The notes: a model not told the origin generated them from the letters alone. 64,000 nucleotides of DNA from Bartonella apihabitans (GCF_030758755.1 NZ_CP132387.1:744001-808000); one strand, 5' to 3'. Positions 19,843 to 35,095 are shown, counted from the stretch's first letter. Made by a program: numbers and translations.

Positions 19843-20670
19843 TTAATGAAGATGATTACGGGCGGCATAAAGCGAAATAGCAGCGGCATTGGAAACATTG
19901 AGTGATTTTATCGCTCCCGGCATATCAAGGCGTGCAAGAACCGAAACAGTTTCACGTGTCTTTTGCCTCAATCCTTTTCCTTCGGCGCCCAGAACGAGGG
20001 CAATATGTTTGCCTTTTAAGCTCGGCTCAAGCGGAAGTGGACCTTCCGAATCAAGTCCGAAACTTGTGAAACCGGCTTTGTGTAATTCTTCAATCGCCTC
20101 TGCGAGATTGCGCACGGTGATGTGGTCTATCAGTTCCAAAGCACCGGAAGCAGCTTTTGCCAGTACTCCGGTCTCCTGTGCTGAATGTCGGCTTGTTGTA
20201 ATGAGAGCGCCGGCATTGAACGCGACCGCCGAACGCATAATAGCACCGACATTGTGAGGGTCTGTAACCTGATCAAGTACAATAACAAGATCGGTATCGG
20301 ATAGTTCGTCGAGTGAACGGGGCGTCAAAGGCTCGGTTTCGAGTACAACGCCCTGATGCACCGCATCGCTGCCAACCAGCGAATCGAGCATTTTCGGTGC
20401 AACAATCTCAACCGGACAACTTATTTCTGATTCGTTGATATTGAGCCGGTCAAGCGCATTTCGCGTGGCAAAAAGTTTTTGAAGCTTGCGTTTTTTATTA
20501 CGCAGCGCTGCCGCCACTGTGTGAAGCCCGTAAAGTCTAAGCTCACCCGCATTAAACGCGGCCGGTTCGATTTTTTGTCTATTGGTTTTCTCAGGTTTTT
20601 TGCCAGTACGATCGCGATATTGGCGGCGTAAGCGGGCATAATGAGAATCTTTGGGAGTTTTTTCATTCAT
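19843..20670 (-). CDS. rlmB: 23S rRNA (guanosine-2'-O-)-methyltransferase RlmB (TrmH/SpoU family)
   Basis: SPOUT methyltransferase of 275 residues that 2'-O-methylates G2251 of 23S rRNA. A basic N-terminal segment is followed by the L30e-like RNA-binding domain and the SpoU domain with LDQVTDPHNVGAIMRSA (motif 1, residues about 130-146), ALVLGAEGKGLR (motif 2) and IKSLNVSNAAAISLYA (motif 3, knot). It is convergent with the rhomboid gene and divergent from the tRNA-Tyr/tuf promoter. Other SpoU members such as TrmL are shorter and lack the N-terminal domain. Confidence 0.92.
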   Translation of the reverse strand: MNEKTPKDSHYARLRRQYRDRTGKKPEKTNRQKIEPAAFNAGELRLYGLHTVAAALRNKKRKLQKLFATRNALDRLNINESEISCPVEIVAPKMLDSLVGSDAVHQGVVLETEPLTPRSLDELSDTDLVIVLDQVTDPHNVGAIMRSAVAFNAGALITTSRHSAQETGVLAKAASGALELIDHITVRNLAEAIEELHKAGFTSFGLDSEGPLPLEPSLKGKHIALVLGAEGKGLRQKTRETVSVLARLDMPGAIKSLNVSNAAAISLYAARNHLH

Positions 20671-20765
20671 AGTTTTTTATAGCCGATTGAGATGTCGATC
20701 CGATACCAAAAAATGTCAAAAAAGACTTTTTTGTTATGAAATTGAAAAGAACGGAATTTAACCTG

Positions 20766-20794
20766 TTGACAGAGGCAATGGTACACGGCATAAC
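20766..20794 (+). promoter_or_regulatory. Sigma-70-type promoter for the tRNA-Tyr/tRNA-Gly/tuf unit
   Basis: TTGACA at 20766-20771, a 17-base spacer, and CATAAC at 20789-20794, about 85 bases before tRNA-Tyr. Perfect -35 and near-consensus -10 suit a strong stable-RNA promoter. It is divergent from rlmB. Confidence 0.6.
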
Positions 20795-20878
20795 GCCCCA
20801 CACAAACAGAACGAGTTCTTTATGTATTTGGTCTGGTTGTATATGCCTTATCGCGCAACTCCGCTAGGTATTTTTAAT

Positions 20879-20962
20879 GGAGGGGTGCCCGAGTGGTTAA
20901 AGGGGACGGACTGTAAATCCGTTGCGTATGCTACGTTGGTTCGAATCCAACCCCCTCCACCA
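20879..20962 (+). tRNA. tRNA-Tyr (anticodon GTA)
   Basis: Acceptor GGAGGGG pairs with CCCCTCC; anticodon loop ACTGTAAAT reads GTA; a long variable arm (class II) and T-arm GGTTCGAATCC are visible; CCA is encoded. Confidence 0.95.
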
Positions 20963-20985
20963 TTTACCGGAGCCGGAGTCAACGT

Positions 20986-21059
20986 GCGGGTATAGCTCAA
21001 TGGTAGAGCAGCAGCCTTCCAAGCTGAATACGCGGGTTCGATTCCCGCTACCCGCTCCA
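20986..21059 (+). tRNA. tRNA-Gly (anticodon TCC)
   Basis: Acceptor GCGGGTA pairs with TACCCGC; anticodon loop CTTCCAA reads TCC; T-arm GGGTTCGATTCCC; CCA encoded. It lies between tRNA-Tyr and tuf, the usual alphaproteobacterial order. Confidence 0.95.
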
Positions 21060-21227
21060 GACGGTCGTTGACGATAAAGCAAAAAAATATGTGGGGCTAA
21101 CCCCTTGTTGTGACCAGACGGAAGTTTCCGTTTTTTTGAAATGTAAGCCGGTTTGAATTTTTTGATCCGGCAAAAATCGGTTCTGAAACCCCGATAGGGG
21201 TGTTAACAAGACGAGAGATCGACGGCG

Positions 21228-22403
21228 ATGGCAAAGAGCAAATATGAACGTACGAAGCCGCATGTAAATATCGGCACGATTGGTCACGTTGACCATGGTA
21301 AGACAACGCTGACGGCAGCGATTACAAAATATTTTGGTGAGTTCAAGGCGTATGACCAGATTGATGCTGCGCCGGAAGAACGTGCTCGTGGTATCACGAT
21401 TTCTACAGCACACGTAGAATACGAGACAGAGAAGCGTCACTACGCCCACGTTGATTGCCCGGGACACGCTGACTATGTCAAGAACATGATCACCGGTGCT
21501 GCCCAGATGGACGGTGCAATTCTTGTTGTTTCCGCTGCTGATGGCCCGATGCCCCAGACACGTGAACACATTCTTCTTGCTCGTCAGGTTGGTGTTCCTG
21601 CAATTGTTGTTTTCTTGAACAAGGTTGATCAGGTAGATGATGAAGAACTTCTCGAGCTTGTCGAGCTTGAAGTTCGTGAACTTCTTTCGAAATATGATTT
21701 TCCTGGCGACGAGATTCCGATTGTCAAGGGTTCTGCATTGGCTGCTCTTGAAGGCACCAACAAGGAAATCGGTGAAGATGCTGTTCGTCTTTTGATGCAC
21801 GAAGTTGATGAATATATTCCAACTCCGAAGCGTCCGATTGATCAGCCTTTCTTGATGCCGATTGAAGACGTGTTCTCGATTTCCGGTCGTGGTACAGTTG
21901 TTACCGGCCGTGTCGAGCGTGGTATTGTCAAGGTTGGTGACGAAGTTGAAATCGTTGGTATTCGTCCGACAACAAAGACGACGGTAACCGGCGTTGAAAT
22001 GTTCCGCAAGCTTCTTGATGAAGGTGAAGCAGGCGACAACATTGGTGCACTTCTTCGTGGTATTGAGCGTGAAGGTGTTGAACGTGGACAGGTATTGGCG
22101 AAGCCCGGTACAGTTACACCACACACCAAGTTCAAGGCAGAAGCTTATATTTTGACAAAGGATGAAGGTGGTCGTCACACACCATTTTTCACCAATTATC
22201 GTCCGCAGTTCTATTTCCGTACAACAGACGTTACCGGTATTGTAACACTGCCGGAAGGTACAGAAATGGTTATGCCGGGTGATAATGTTACGATGGATGT
22301 CACACTGATTGTTCCGGTTGCTATGGAAGAGAAGCTCCGCTTCGCTATCCGTGAAGGTGGCCACACTGTTGGTGCCGGTATCGTTTCTAAAATCATTGAA
22401 TAG
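21228..22403 (+). CDS. tuf: Elongation factor Tu
   Basis: GTPase that delivers aminoacyl-tRNA to the ribosome. 391 residues, full length. The G motifs are plain: G1 GHVDHGKTT near residue 19, G3 DCPGH near residue 80, G4 NKVD near residue 135; domains II and III follow with the usual GRGTVVTGR block. Codon use is biased toward GTT, GAA and CGT, as expected for a very highly expressed gene. It is co-located with tRNA-Tyr, tRNA-Gly and tRNA-Trp, and probably expressed with them. Alphaproteobacteria often have a second tuf in the str operon, which is not in this window. Confidence 0.98.
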   Translation: MAKSKYERTKPHVNIGTIGHVDHGKTTLTAAITKYFGEFKAYDQIDAAPEERARGITISTAHVEYETEKRHYAHVDCPGHADYVKNMITGAAQMDGAILVVSAADGPMPQTREHILLARQVGVPAIVVFLNKVDQVDDEELLELVELEVRELLSKYDFPGDEIPIVKGSALAALEGTNKEIGEDAVRLLMHEVDEYIPTPKRPIDQPFLMPIEDVFSISGRGTVVTGRVERGIVKVGDEVEIVGIRPTTKTTVTGVEMFRKLLDEGEAGDNIGALLRGIEREGVERGQVLAKPGTVTPHTKFKAEAYILTKDEGGRHTPFFTNYRPQFYFRTTDVTGIVTLPEGTEMVMPGDNVTMDVTLIVPVAMEEKLRFAIREGGHTVGAGIVSKIIE

Positions 22404-22414
22404 TCTTTAGATAA

Positions 22415-22449
22415 AAGGCAGACGTAGTGCATGACAATGCGTCTGCCTT
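22415..22449 (+). terminator. Hairpin after tuf
   Basis: AAGGCAGACG and CGTCTGCCTT form a perfect 10-bp stem directly after tuf and immediately before tRNA-Trp. No T-run, so it may be a processing site or partial terminator between tuf and the tRNA. Confidence 0.6.
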
Positions 22450-22456
22450 GATCTGA

Positions 22457-22532
<76 letters not shown>

Positions 22533-22878
22533 TTTTTCCTTTTTTAAACAGGACGCCAAATTTTACAGTTCGCTCGAATAGGGTGGGGCTGGCAGATTTT
22601 GTCCGGTTTTTTTGGAAAAGAGATAGATAGAGCTTATCAGGAACAGAAGACGATTCGGATAATCTGTTCGTGATAGGAACTTGGCTTCATGAAATAAAAT
22701 TACAAATCATATGAAGCAGTTGCTTCAAAATTTGGCTTGTATTTTTATGAATAACGCTTTATTTAGTGTTAACAATGAAATCGCGTGAAGCTTGTGTAAG
22801 AGCTTTTCGCGGTTTTGGCATGTTTGAAGTTGACTTTGTGATTCGCGATAGTTTTAAAGAAAAAATGTAGGAAAAGTG
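22533..22878. other. 346-base gap between tRNA-Trp and secE
   Basis: No gene seen. AT-rich with no obvious repeat. It should hold a promoter for secE-nusG, but no clear -35/-10 pair stood out. Confidence 0.45.
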
Positions 22879-23091
22879 ATGGCTGCCAAGACAAATCCCA
22901 TTACATTTATCAAGCAGGTTCGTGCCGAGACTGCAAAAGTCACCTGGCCAACTCGTCGCGAAACTACAATTTCAACGGTTATGGTTGTTTTGATGGCAGC
23001 GTTTGCAGCTGCATTCTTTTTTATCGCAGACCAGATTATGAATTTTGGTGTTTGGGAGAGTATTTCTCTCCTGAAACGTCTTTTCAGCTAA
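22879..23091 (+). CDS. secE: Preprotein translocase subunit SecE
   Basis: Small essential subunit of SecYEG. 70 residues with one transmembrane helix near the C-terminus (TVMVVLMAAFAAAFFFIADQ). The conserved amphipathic segment QVRAETAKVTWPTRRET (the VxWPxRxE motif) is at residues 14-30. The ATG at 22879 is chosen over the GTG directly before it; AGGAAAAGTG upstream fits. nusG begins 20 bases after the stop, the universal secE-nusG pairing. Confidence 0.96.
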   Translation: MAAKTNPITFIKQVRAETAKVTWPTRRETTISTVMVVLMAAFAAAFFFIADQIMNFGVWESISLLKRLFS

Positions 23092-23111
23092 TAGTTCAAG
23101 GAAAAGTAACC

Positions 23112-23642
23112 GTGGCTGCACGTTGGTATATTGTTCAAGCCTATTCAAATTTTGAAAAGAAAGTTGCAGAGGCTATTGAAAAGGAAGCCAAGCTGAAAGG
23201 CTTGGATCATCTCTTTGAGAAGATTCTTGTTCCGACTGAAAAAGTGGTTGAAGTTCGGCGTGGGCGCAAAGTTGACTCCGAACGGAAATTTTTCCCGGGT
23301 TATGTGCTGGTTCGTGCTGATTTGACAGATGATGTCTATCACCTCATCAAAAATACGCCGAAGGTAACCGGTTTTTTGGGGTCGGATTCGAAACCTGTAC
23401 CAATTACTGATCGTGAGGCTGACCAGATTCTTAATCAGGTTCAACAGGGAATTGAGCGTCCGAAGTCTTCTGTTTCGTTTGAAGTGGGCGAACAGGTTCG
23501 TGTTGCTGATGGTCCATTTGCTTCCTTTAACGGAATCGTTCAGGAAGTAGAGGATGAAAGATCCCGCCTGAAAGTGGAAGTTTCTATTTTTGGACGTGCA
23601 ACTCCGGTTGATCTTGATTTCGGTCAGGTGGAGAAGCTTTGA
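23112..23642 (+). CDS. nusG: Transcription termination/antitermination protein NusG
   Basis: Binds RNA polymerase and couples it to Rho or the ribosome. 176 residues. Starts at a GTG (reads MAARWYIVQAYSNFEKK), with CAAGGAAAAG upstream; a longer frame 20 codons up is inside secE and is not used. The NGN domain (WYIVQAYSNFEKKV, FPGYVLV) and the C-terminal KOW domain (GEQVRVADGPFASFNGIV) are both present. Confidence 0.97.
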   Translation: MAARWYIVQAYSNFEKKVAEAIEKEAKLKGLDHLFEKILVPTEKVVEVRRGRKVDSERKFFPGYVLVRADLTDDVYHLIKNTPKVTGFLGSDSKPVPITDREADQILNQVQQGIERPKSSVSFEVGEQVRVADGPFASFNGIVQEVEDERSRLKVEVSIFGRATPVDLDFGQVEKL

Positions 23643-23808
23643 TTTGTTTGTTTTCGAGAAGCGCTTTTTAAGGTGCTTTTTGGAGATTGAACTGTGGAAG
23701 GTGAATGCGGCTCTAGCCGGTTGCAAAAGCCAGACCACAAAACTGCAAGGCCGGTTTTACCGGTCATCAAACCGCCGGTTTTCGGCATAGTTAAAAAGGC
23801 AGATTATT

Positions 23809-24237
23809 ATGGCTAAAAAAATTGCAGGCCAGCTTAAGCTGCAGGTTCCGGCAGGAGCGGCAAACCCGTCTCCGCCAATTGGACCTGCTCTTGGTCAGCG
23901 CGGCATCAACATTATGGAATTCTGTAAAGCATTCAATGCTGCTTCGCAGGAAATGGAAAAGAATTCTCCGATACCGGTTGTTATTACCTATTATCAGGAT
24001 AAGTCTTTTACATTTTCGATGAAAACACCGCCGGTTTCTTATTTCTTGAAAAAGGAAGCCAATTTGAAATCGGGTTCAAAAGAGCCGGGCAAGACAGTTG
24101 CCGGAACGATTTCTCGCGACAAAGTTCGTAAAATTGCGCAAGCCAAGATGAAAGATCTTAACGCCAATGACGTTGAAGCTGCGATGCACATGATTGAAGG
24201 TTCAGCCCGTTCAATGGGTCTACAGGTGGTGGGCTAA
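23809..24237 (+). CDS. rplK: 50S ribosomal protein L11
   Basis: 142 residues, normal length. The N-terminal domain begins [16 protein letters not shown] with the [17 protein letters not shown] signature (residues about 22-38) that binds thiostrepton-class drugs and 23S rRNA; the C-terminal domain ends [11 protein letters not shown]. The leader (23643-23808) contains a CCGGTTTTACCGG hairpin that may be regulatory. rplA starts four bases after its stop. Confidence 0.98.
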   Translation: MAKKIAGQLKLQVPAGAANPSPPIGPALGQRGINIMEFCKAFNAASQEMEKNSPIPVVITYYQDKSFTFSMKTPPVSYFLKKEANLKSGSKEPGKTVAGTISRDKVRKIAQAKMKDLNANDVEAAMHMIEGSARSMGLQVVG

Positions 24238-24241
24238 GATC

Positions 24242-24943
24242 ATGGCGAAGATAGCAAAAAGACTTAAGAAAATCCGTGAAGGTGTAGACTTTAACAAGTA
24301 TTATCCTTTGGACGAAGCAGTCAAGATGGTCAAAGATCGTGCGATTGCCAAGTTTGACGAAACAATCGAAATAACGATGAATTTGGGTGTCGATCCCCGC
24401 TATGCAGACCAGATGGTTCGTGGCGTTGTCAATCTTCCGAATGGAACAGGACGTCATGTACGTGTTGCTGTTTTTGCTCGTGGAGATAAGGCTGAAGAAG
24501 CGAAAGCTGCCGGTGCCGATATCGTCGGTGCAGAAGATTTGTTTGAAACTGTGAATGGCGGTACAATTGAGTTTGATCGTTGCATTGCAACACCTGACAT
24601 GATGCCGCTGGTTGGTCGTTTGGGTAAAATCCTCGGACCGCGTAGCTTGATGCCAAACCCGAAAGTTGGTACTGTTACACCGGATGTCGCAGCTGCAGTT
24701 AAGGCATCAAAAGGTGGTGCCGTCGAATTCCGTGTTGAAAAAGCCGGTATTGTTCATGCAGGTGTTGGCAAAGCTTCCTTTAGTGCCGAGCAGATTGCCC
24801 AGAATGTGAAAGCATTCGCTGATGCTGTTTTGAAAGCAAAGCCGTCAGGCGCAAAAGGCGACTATTTGAAGCGTGTCGGTCTGTCGTCAACAATGGGTGT
24901 TGGTGTCAAGATCGATTTGGCTTCGGTTCGTCCGGAGCAATAA
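24242..24943 (+). CDS. rplA: 50S ribosomal protein L1
   Basis: 233 residues, the expected size. Start at [14 protein letters not shown]; longer upstream frames run into rplK and are not used. The diagnostic [18 protein letters not shown] block is present near residues 124-141. L1 also represses the L11 operon in many bacteria by binding its mRNA, though no L1-binding site was identified here. Confidence 0.98.
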   Translation: MAKIAKRLKKIREGVDFNKYYPLDEAVKMVKDRAIAKFDETIEITMNLGVDPRYADQMVRGVVNLPNGTGRHVRVAVFARGDKAEEAKAAGADIVGAEDLFETVNGGTIEFDRCIATPDMMPLVGRLGKILGPRSLMPNPKVGTVTPDVAAAVKASKGGAVEFRVEKAGIVHAGVGKASFSAEQIAQNVKAFADAVLKAKPSGAKGDYLKRVGLSSTMGVGVKIDLASVRPEQ

Positions 24944-25256
24944 GAATTCAACCGGCCGTTGGCTGGTGTATCAATCCGGGCTTTTTCAAGAAGCCCGGGT
25001 CATACCGGGGAAACCCGGAATGTCCTGTCCGAGATTGTGGGTGACACGGTGAGTGTCTTAATAGAGTTAAACCTGCATGAGACTGGGGTAATGACCTGGA
25101 TGTTTTTGAGACTAAAAGGTTTGAACCAGCGTTGCCTTTGAGCGCTTTGAAAGCGTGAAAAAGGGGACAGGATCCTCACTGATAACGGAAATGGTTTCTG
25201 TTATCTCAAGGCAACCCGACGGGTTTTTGATAAAACCTGTTAAATGGAGAGAGACA
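24944..25256 (+). promoter_or_regulatory. rplJ leader (probable L10(L12)4 autoregulation site)
   Basis: Untranslated 313-base leader with a CCGGGCTT/AAGCCCGG hairpin (24976-24998) and a CCGGG-GAAA-CCCGG hairpin (25005-25018), then a stretch with kinked helices before the rplJ GTG. In most bacteria the L10 complex binds such a leader. Assignment rests on position and hairpins, not on a covariance search. Confidence 0.55.
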
Positions 25257-25775
25257 GTGGATAGAGCGGAAAAACGCGAATTTGTCACATGGCTCAATGG
25301 GGCTTTAAAAGAGTCCGGTTCGGTCGTTGTGGCTCACTATTCCGGTCTGACAGTTTCACAAATGAACGAACTCCGTTCGAAAATGAGTGAAGCTGGCGGC
25401 GCCGTTAAAGTCGCAAAAAACCGCCTTGCCAAGATCGCTCTTAAAGGCACGGATTCGGAATCGATTTCAGATCTGTTCACCGGACAGACACTGATAGCCT
25501 ATTCTTCGGATCCGGTGACAGCACCGAAAATTGCTGTCGAATTTTCTAAAGCTAATGACAAACTTGTTATTCTTGGCGGTGCCATGGGTGCTACCAACTT
25601 GAATGCAGATGCTGTGAAGTCTCTGGCTTCGTTGCCATCTCTGGACGAGTTGCGTGCAAAACTGGTTGGAATGATCTCCACGCCGGCTACCCGTATTGCT
25701 CAAGTTGTCAAGGCACCTGCTGGTCAGGTTGCACGTGTTATTGGCGCATATGCCCGCAAGAGCGAAGCGGCTTAA
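25257..25775 (+). CDS. rplJ: 50S ribosomal protein L10
   Basis: 172 residues. The GTG start follows GGAGAGAGACA, and the protein begins as [15 protein letters not shown]. The N-terminal RNA-binding part and C-terminal helix that docks L7/L12 dimers ([18 protein letters not shown] onward) are visible. An in-frame ATG 34 codons upstream lies in the leader and would give a non-family extension, so it is rejected. Confidence 0.97.
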   Translation: MDRAEKREFVTWLNGALKESGSVVVAHYSGLTVSQMNELRSKMSEAGGAVKVAKNRLAKIALKGTDSESISDLFTGQTLIAYSSDPVTAPKIAVEFSKANDKLVILGGAMGATNLNADAVKSLASLPSLDELRAKLVGMISTPATRIAQVVKAPAGQVARVIGAYARKSEAA

Positions 25776-25875
25776 GGCTGTTTCGCAAACCGGTTATTAA
25801 AAAAGATAGGAAAATCTTTTTAGCCGGTTCGCTGTTAAACAATTGGTTAAACCTTTTAATTGAAGGAATATAAAA

Positions 25876-26247
25876 ATGGCTGATCTCGCAAAGATCGTTG
25901 AAGACCTTTCCAACCTCACCGTTTTGGAAGCTGCAGAGCTTTCCAAGATGCTCGAAGAAAAATGGGGCGTTTCTGCTGCTGCTCCGGTAGCAGTTGCTGC
26001 CGCTGCCGGCGCTGCTGCTCCGGCTGCTGAAGAAAAGACCGAATTTGACGTTATCCTCGTTTCTGGCGGTGCCCAGAAGATCAACGTCATCAAGGAAGTT
26101 CGCGGCATTACAGGTCTTGGCCTCAAAGAAGCCAAGGATCTGGTTGAAGGTGCTCCGAAGCCTGTTAAAGAAGGCGTTTCGAAGGACGAAGCAGAGAAAC
26201 TTAAAGAACAGCTTGAAAAAGCTGGTGCTAAGGTTGAACTTAAATAA
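25876..26247 (+). CDS. rplL: 50S ribosomal protein L7/L12
   Basis: 123 residues. N-terminal dimerisation segment ([21 protein letters not shown]), an Ala/Pro/Val-rich hinge ([16 protein letters not shown]) and the C-terminal factor-binding domain with [20 protein letters not shown] and [24 protein letters not shown] precedes the ATG. Typical acidic stalk protein. Confidence 0.98.
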   Translation: MADLAKIVEDLSNLTVLEAAELSKMLEEKWGVSAAAPVAVAAAAGAAAPAAEEKTEFDVILVSGGAQKINVIKEVRGITGLGLKEAKDLVEGAPKPVKEGVSKDEAEKLKEQLEKAGAKVELK

Positions 26248-26601
26248 GTTCGTAAAGCCGGTGGGTATTTACCCACCGGTTCCACTCGAAAGAGGTGGAA
26301 TCGGACTTTGGATTGAACCCTTTTCCTGACAGTTCGGTGGCTGTCAGGAAACGGGTTTAAACCGTTCAGGGACATGACATTAGAATCAACGATTGGATGG
26401 TTGGTCGTCGGTCTTTGAGAAAACAAGGCGCTCCGGTAGCATGGGGGTTGCCAATGTCATCCGTTTTACCGGATGACGTATAAAACAAGGAAGATGTAGG
26501 TCATTTTTTGATCTACTTTAACTGGTCTGCTTTATGCAGATTGATGATGCATTGCCTCTAGGGAGTCTAACTTCCCGAAGGGCACAAATCGAGGAGCGAC
26601 G
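26248..26601 (+). promoter_or_regulatory. rplL-rpoB intergenic leader with three stable hairpins
   Basis: Hairpin 1: CCGGTGGGT-ATTT-ACCCACCGG (26258-26279). Hairpin 2: AACCC.TTTCCTGACAG with CTGTCAGGAAA.GGGTT (26316-26357), about 16 bp. Hairpin 3: GTCATCCG with CGGATGAC (26456-26477). None has a T-run. By analogy with the rplL-rpoB attenuator/RNase III region of E. coli these probably tune the ribosomal protein to RNA polymerase ratio; that role is inference. Confidence 0.6.
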
Positions 26602-29600
26602 ATGGCTCAGACCCTTTCATTTAACGGTCGCAGGCGCGTGCGCAAGGTATTCGGAAAAATTCCCGAAGTGGCCAAGATGCCAAACCTCATCGAGGTTCAA
26701 AAGGCTTCTTATGACCAGTTCCTGATGGTCGATGAACCAAAAGGCGGAAGAAAAGACGAAGGCTTGCAAGCTGTATTCAAGTCGGTGTTTCCGATAACGG
26801 ATTTTTCGGGTGCATCCATGCTCGAATTCGTCCGTTACGAATTTGATCCACCGAAATTCGATGTTGAAGAATGCCGGCAACGCGATCTTACTTATGCGGC
26901 ACCTCTCAAGGTGACACTGCGTTTGATCGTATTCGATATTGATGAAGATACCGGTTCCAAGGATATTAAAGATATCAAGGAGCAGGATGTCTATATGGGC
27001 GATATGCCCCTTATGACAGACAACGGTACTTTTATCGTTAATGGTACGGAACGTGTTATCGTTTCACAGATGCACCGTTCACCGGGTGTCTTCTTTGATC
27101 ACGATAAGGGAAAATCACATTCTTCCGGCAAATTGTTGTTTGCTGCACGTATTATTCCGTATCGCGGTTCCTGGCTTGATATTGAATTTGATGCCAAGGA
27201 TATAGTTTATGCCCGTATTGATCGGCGCCGTAAAATACCGGTAACAAGTATTTTGATGGCACTCGGTATGGACGGACAGGAGATCCTGTCGACATTCTAT
27301 AATACCGTCACTTTCAAGCGAGCCAAAGATGGTTGGCGCATTCCTTATTCGGCTGAACGCTATAAGGGAATGAAGTTGCTGGCTGATCTTGTTGATGCCG
27401 ATACGGGTGAAGTTGTTGCACAAGCTGGTAAAAAGCTGACAGCACGTGCGGCAAAGCAACTTGTTGAAAAAGGCCTTAAAGAGATCAAAGCGACCGAAGA
27501 TGATCTTTTCGGTTCATATCTGGCTGAAGATATTGTCAATTACGAAACCGGCGAAATCTATCTTGAAGCTGGCGACGAAATTGATGAGAAAACGCTGCAG
27601 GTTCTGCTTGACCGGAATGTTGACGAAATCAATGTGCTGGATATCGACCACGTCAATATCGGCGCTTATATCCGCAACACTCTTGCAGCCGATAAAAATC
27701 AAAGCCGGCAGGATGCGCTGTTCGATATTTATCGTGTTATGCGTCCTGGCGAACCGCCCACACTTGAAACAGCCGAAGCGATGTTCAATTCGCTGTTTTT
27801 TGATCCGGAGCGCTATGATCTTTCGGCCGTTGGTCGCGTAAAGATGAATATGCGTCTTGATCTTGATTGTCCGGATACCATCCGTATTTTGCGGAAAGAG
27901 GATATTCTGGCAGTCGTCAAGACACTGGTCGAGTTGCGTGACGGTCGTGGTGAAATCGACGATATTGATAACCTCGGTAACCGTCGTGTCCGCGCTGTCG
28001 GCGAATTGATGGAAAACCAGTATCGCATTGGTCTGTTGAGGATGGAACGCGCCATCAAGGAGCGTATGTCTTCAATTGAGATCGACACGGTTATGCCGCA
28101 AGATCTTATCAATGCAAAACCGGCTGCTGCGGCTGTGCGTGAATTCTTCGGCTCATCCCAGTTGTCGCAGTTTATGGATCAGACCAACCCGCTTTCGGAA
28201 ATTACCCATAAGCGGCGTCTGTCGGCATTGGGGCCGGGTGGTCTTACCCGCGAGCGTGCCGGGTTCGAGGTTCGCGACGTGCACCCGACCCATTATGGTC
28301 GTATCTGCCCGATCGAAACTCCGGAAGGTCCGAATATCGGTCTTATCAACTCGCTTGCAACATTTGCCCGTGTCAACAAATATGGATTTATCGAAAGTCC
28401 GTATCGCAAGATCATTGATGGCAAGGTTACACGTGAAGTCGTTTATCTTTCGGCTATGGAAGAGTCCAAGCACTATGTGGCGCAGGCAAATTCCAATCTG
28501 TCAGATGACGGCAAATTTGTTGATGAATTCGTCGTTTGTCGCCATGCCAACGAAGTGTTGATGGCACCTCGCGAGAATATCGACCTCATGGACGTTTCAC
28601 CGAAGCAGTTGGTTTCTGTTGCAGCAGCGCTTATTCCGTTCCTCGAAAACGATGACGCGAACCGCGCTTTGATGGGTTCCAACATGCAACGTCAGGCTGT
28701 GCCTCTGGTTCGCGCTGAAGCACCGTTTGTCGGAACCGGTATGGAACCGATTGTCGCTCGTGACTCCGGTGCTGCTATTGCAGCCAAACGTGGTGGTATT
28801 GTCGATCAGGTTGACGCAACGCGTATTGTTATTCGTGCAACGCAGGATCTCGACCCGACCAAATCGGGCGTCGATATTTATCGTTTGCACAAATTCCAGC
28901 GTTCCAACCAGTCGACCTGTATCAACCAGCGTCCTTTGGTTCGTGTTGGCGACCATATCGAGAAGGGCGATATCATTGCTGATGGTCCTTCGACCGATCT
29001 CGGTGATTTGGCACTCGGACGTAACGTTCTGGTCGCGTTCATGCCGTGGAACGGCTATAACTATGAAGATGCTGTTCTATTGTCCGAACGGATGGTTGCA
29101 GAAGATGTATTCACCTCGATTCACATCGAGGAATACGAAGTCTCTGCCCGTGATACGAAGCTTGAACCGGAAGAGATTACACGTGATATTCCGAATGTTT
29201 CGGAAGAAGCACTGAAGAATCTTGATGAAGCCGGCATTGTCTATATCGGTGCCGAAGTTCAACCGGGTGATATTCTCGTTGGCAAGATCACGCCGAAGGG
29301 TGAGAGCCCGATGACACCGGAAGAGAAGCTCTTGCGAGCCATCTTCGGTGAAAAGGCTTCCGATGTTCGTGATACGTCAATGCGTATGCCTCCGGGGGCT
29401 TTCGGTACAGTCGTAGAAGTTCGCGTTTTCAATCGCCACGGCGTTGAAAAAGATGAACGTGCCATGGCTATCGAACGCGAGGAAATCGAGCGTTTGGCTA
29501 AAGACCGTGATGACGAACAGTCCATTCTGGACCGCAGCGTTTATGCACGCCTTATTGATATGCTGAATGGAAAAACAGCTATTGAAGCTGGAAGGGCTTC

Positions 29601-30740
29601 AAGAAAGGCACGAGCCTCAATGAAGCTGTCATGAACGAATTTCCGCGTTCACAATGGTGGCAGTTCGCTGTCGAGGATGAAAAGCTCCAAGGCGAAATCG
29701 AAGCATTGCGCAAGCAATACGACGAATCCAAGGATGCTCTCCAGCGTCGCTTCATGGACAAGGTTGAAAAAGTCCAGCGTGGTGACGAAATGCCTCCCGG
29801 GGTCATGAAGATGGTCAAGGTTTTTGTTGCTGTTAAGCGCAAAATCCAGCCGGGTGACAAGATGGCGGGTCGTCATGGTAACAAGGGTGTCGTTTCGCGC
29901 ATTCTGCCGATTGAAGACATGCCTTTCCTTGCAGATGGTACACACGCTGATATCGTGTTGAACCCTCTGGGCGTTCCGAGCCGAATGAATGTTGGGCAAA
30001 TTCTTGAAACCCACCTTGGTTGGGCTTGTGCCGGAATTGGCAAGCAGATAGGCGATTTGTTGGAAGCTTATCGTAAAGGCGGAGATATCAAGCCGTTACG
30101 TCAACGTATCGAGGATATTATTCCCGATAATGATCGTAACGAGCCAATCCGTGAATACGATGACCCGAGCATTGTTCGTCTTGCTGACCAGATGAGCCAT
30201 GGTGTGTCGATTTCGACACCGGTTTTTGATGGTGCACATGATGCCGATATCAACGAAATGTTGAAAGAGGCAGGACTTGCAACTTCAGGACAGGTTCAAC
30301 TGTTTGACGGCCGTACCGGTGAACCTTTCGATCGTCAGGTGACAGTGGGCTATATTTATATGCTTAAACTGCACCATCTGGTCGACGACAAGATTCACGC
30401 CCGTTCGATTGGGCCTTACTCGCTTGTTACCCAGCAGCCGTTGGGTGGTAAAGCACAGTTCGGCGGTCAACGTTTCGGTGAAATGGAAGTCTGGGCACTC
30501 GAAGCTTATGGTGCCGCTTACACCTTGCAGGAAATGCTGACAGTGAAGTCGGACGATGTGGCCGGACGTACCAAAGTTTACGAAGCTATTGTTCGTGGCG
30601 ATGATACGTTTGAAGCGGGTATACCGGAAAGCTTCAATGTTCTGGTTAAGGAAATGCGGTCTCTCGGGCTCAATGTCGAGCTTGATGATACGCGTGAATT
30701 ATTGGCTCAGCAGCAAAACTTGCCGGATGCAGCCGAGTAA
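26602..30740 (+). CDS. rpoB: RNA polymerase beta subunit, with a single-base frameshift
   Basis: Catalytic beta subunit. The first 3.0 kb encodes residues 1 to about 997 and then loses frame after [13 protein letters not shown]; the rest (from [19 protein letters not shown]) continues one frame over to the normal C-terminus. At 29590-29596 the sequence reads GGAAGGG where GGA AAG GGC would give the expected EAGKGFKKG. One A appears to be missing. With it restored the protein is 1379 residues, normal for Bartonellaceae. The rifampicin region ([20 protein letters not shown]) and the [12 protein letters not shown] active-site block are intact. As RpoB is essential, this is best read as an error in the sequence. 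Confidence 0.95.
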
Positions 30741-30747
30741 TCTGAAA

Positions 30748-30769
30748 GGTGCGCCCAAGAGGGCGCGCC
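30748..30769 (+). promoter_or_regulatory. Hairpin between rpoB and rpoC
   Basis: GGTGCGCCC-AAGA-GGGCGCGCC, a 9-bp GC-rich stem (one G-T pair) seven bases after the rpoB stop. No T-run; likely an RNA stability or processing element. Confidence 0.5.
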
Positions 30770-30800
30770 TCCATTGGCTTTTGTTAAGTCGAACAAATAG

Positions 30801-35095
<4,295 letters not shown>

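Noticed and set aside
21048..22364. Antisense frame across tuf (438 codons)
   Set aside because: Shadow of the strongly biased tuf codons; composition is Cys/Asn/Thr-rich and unlike a protein.
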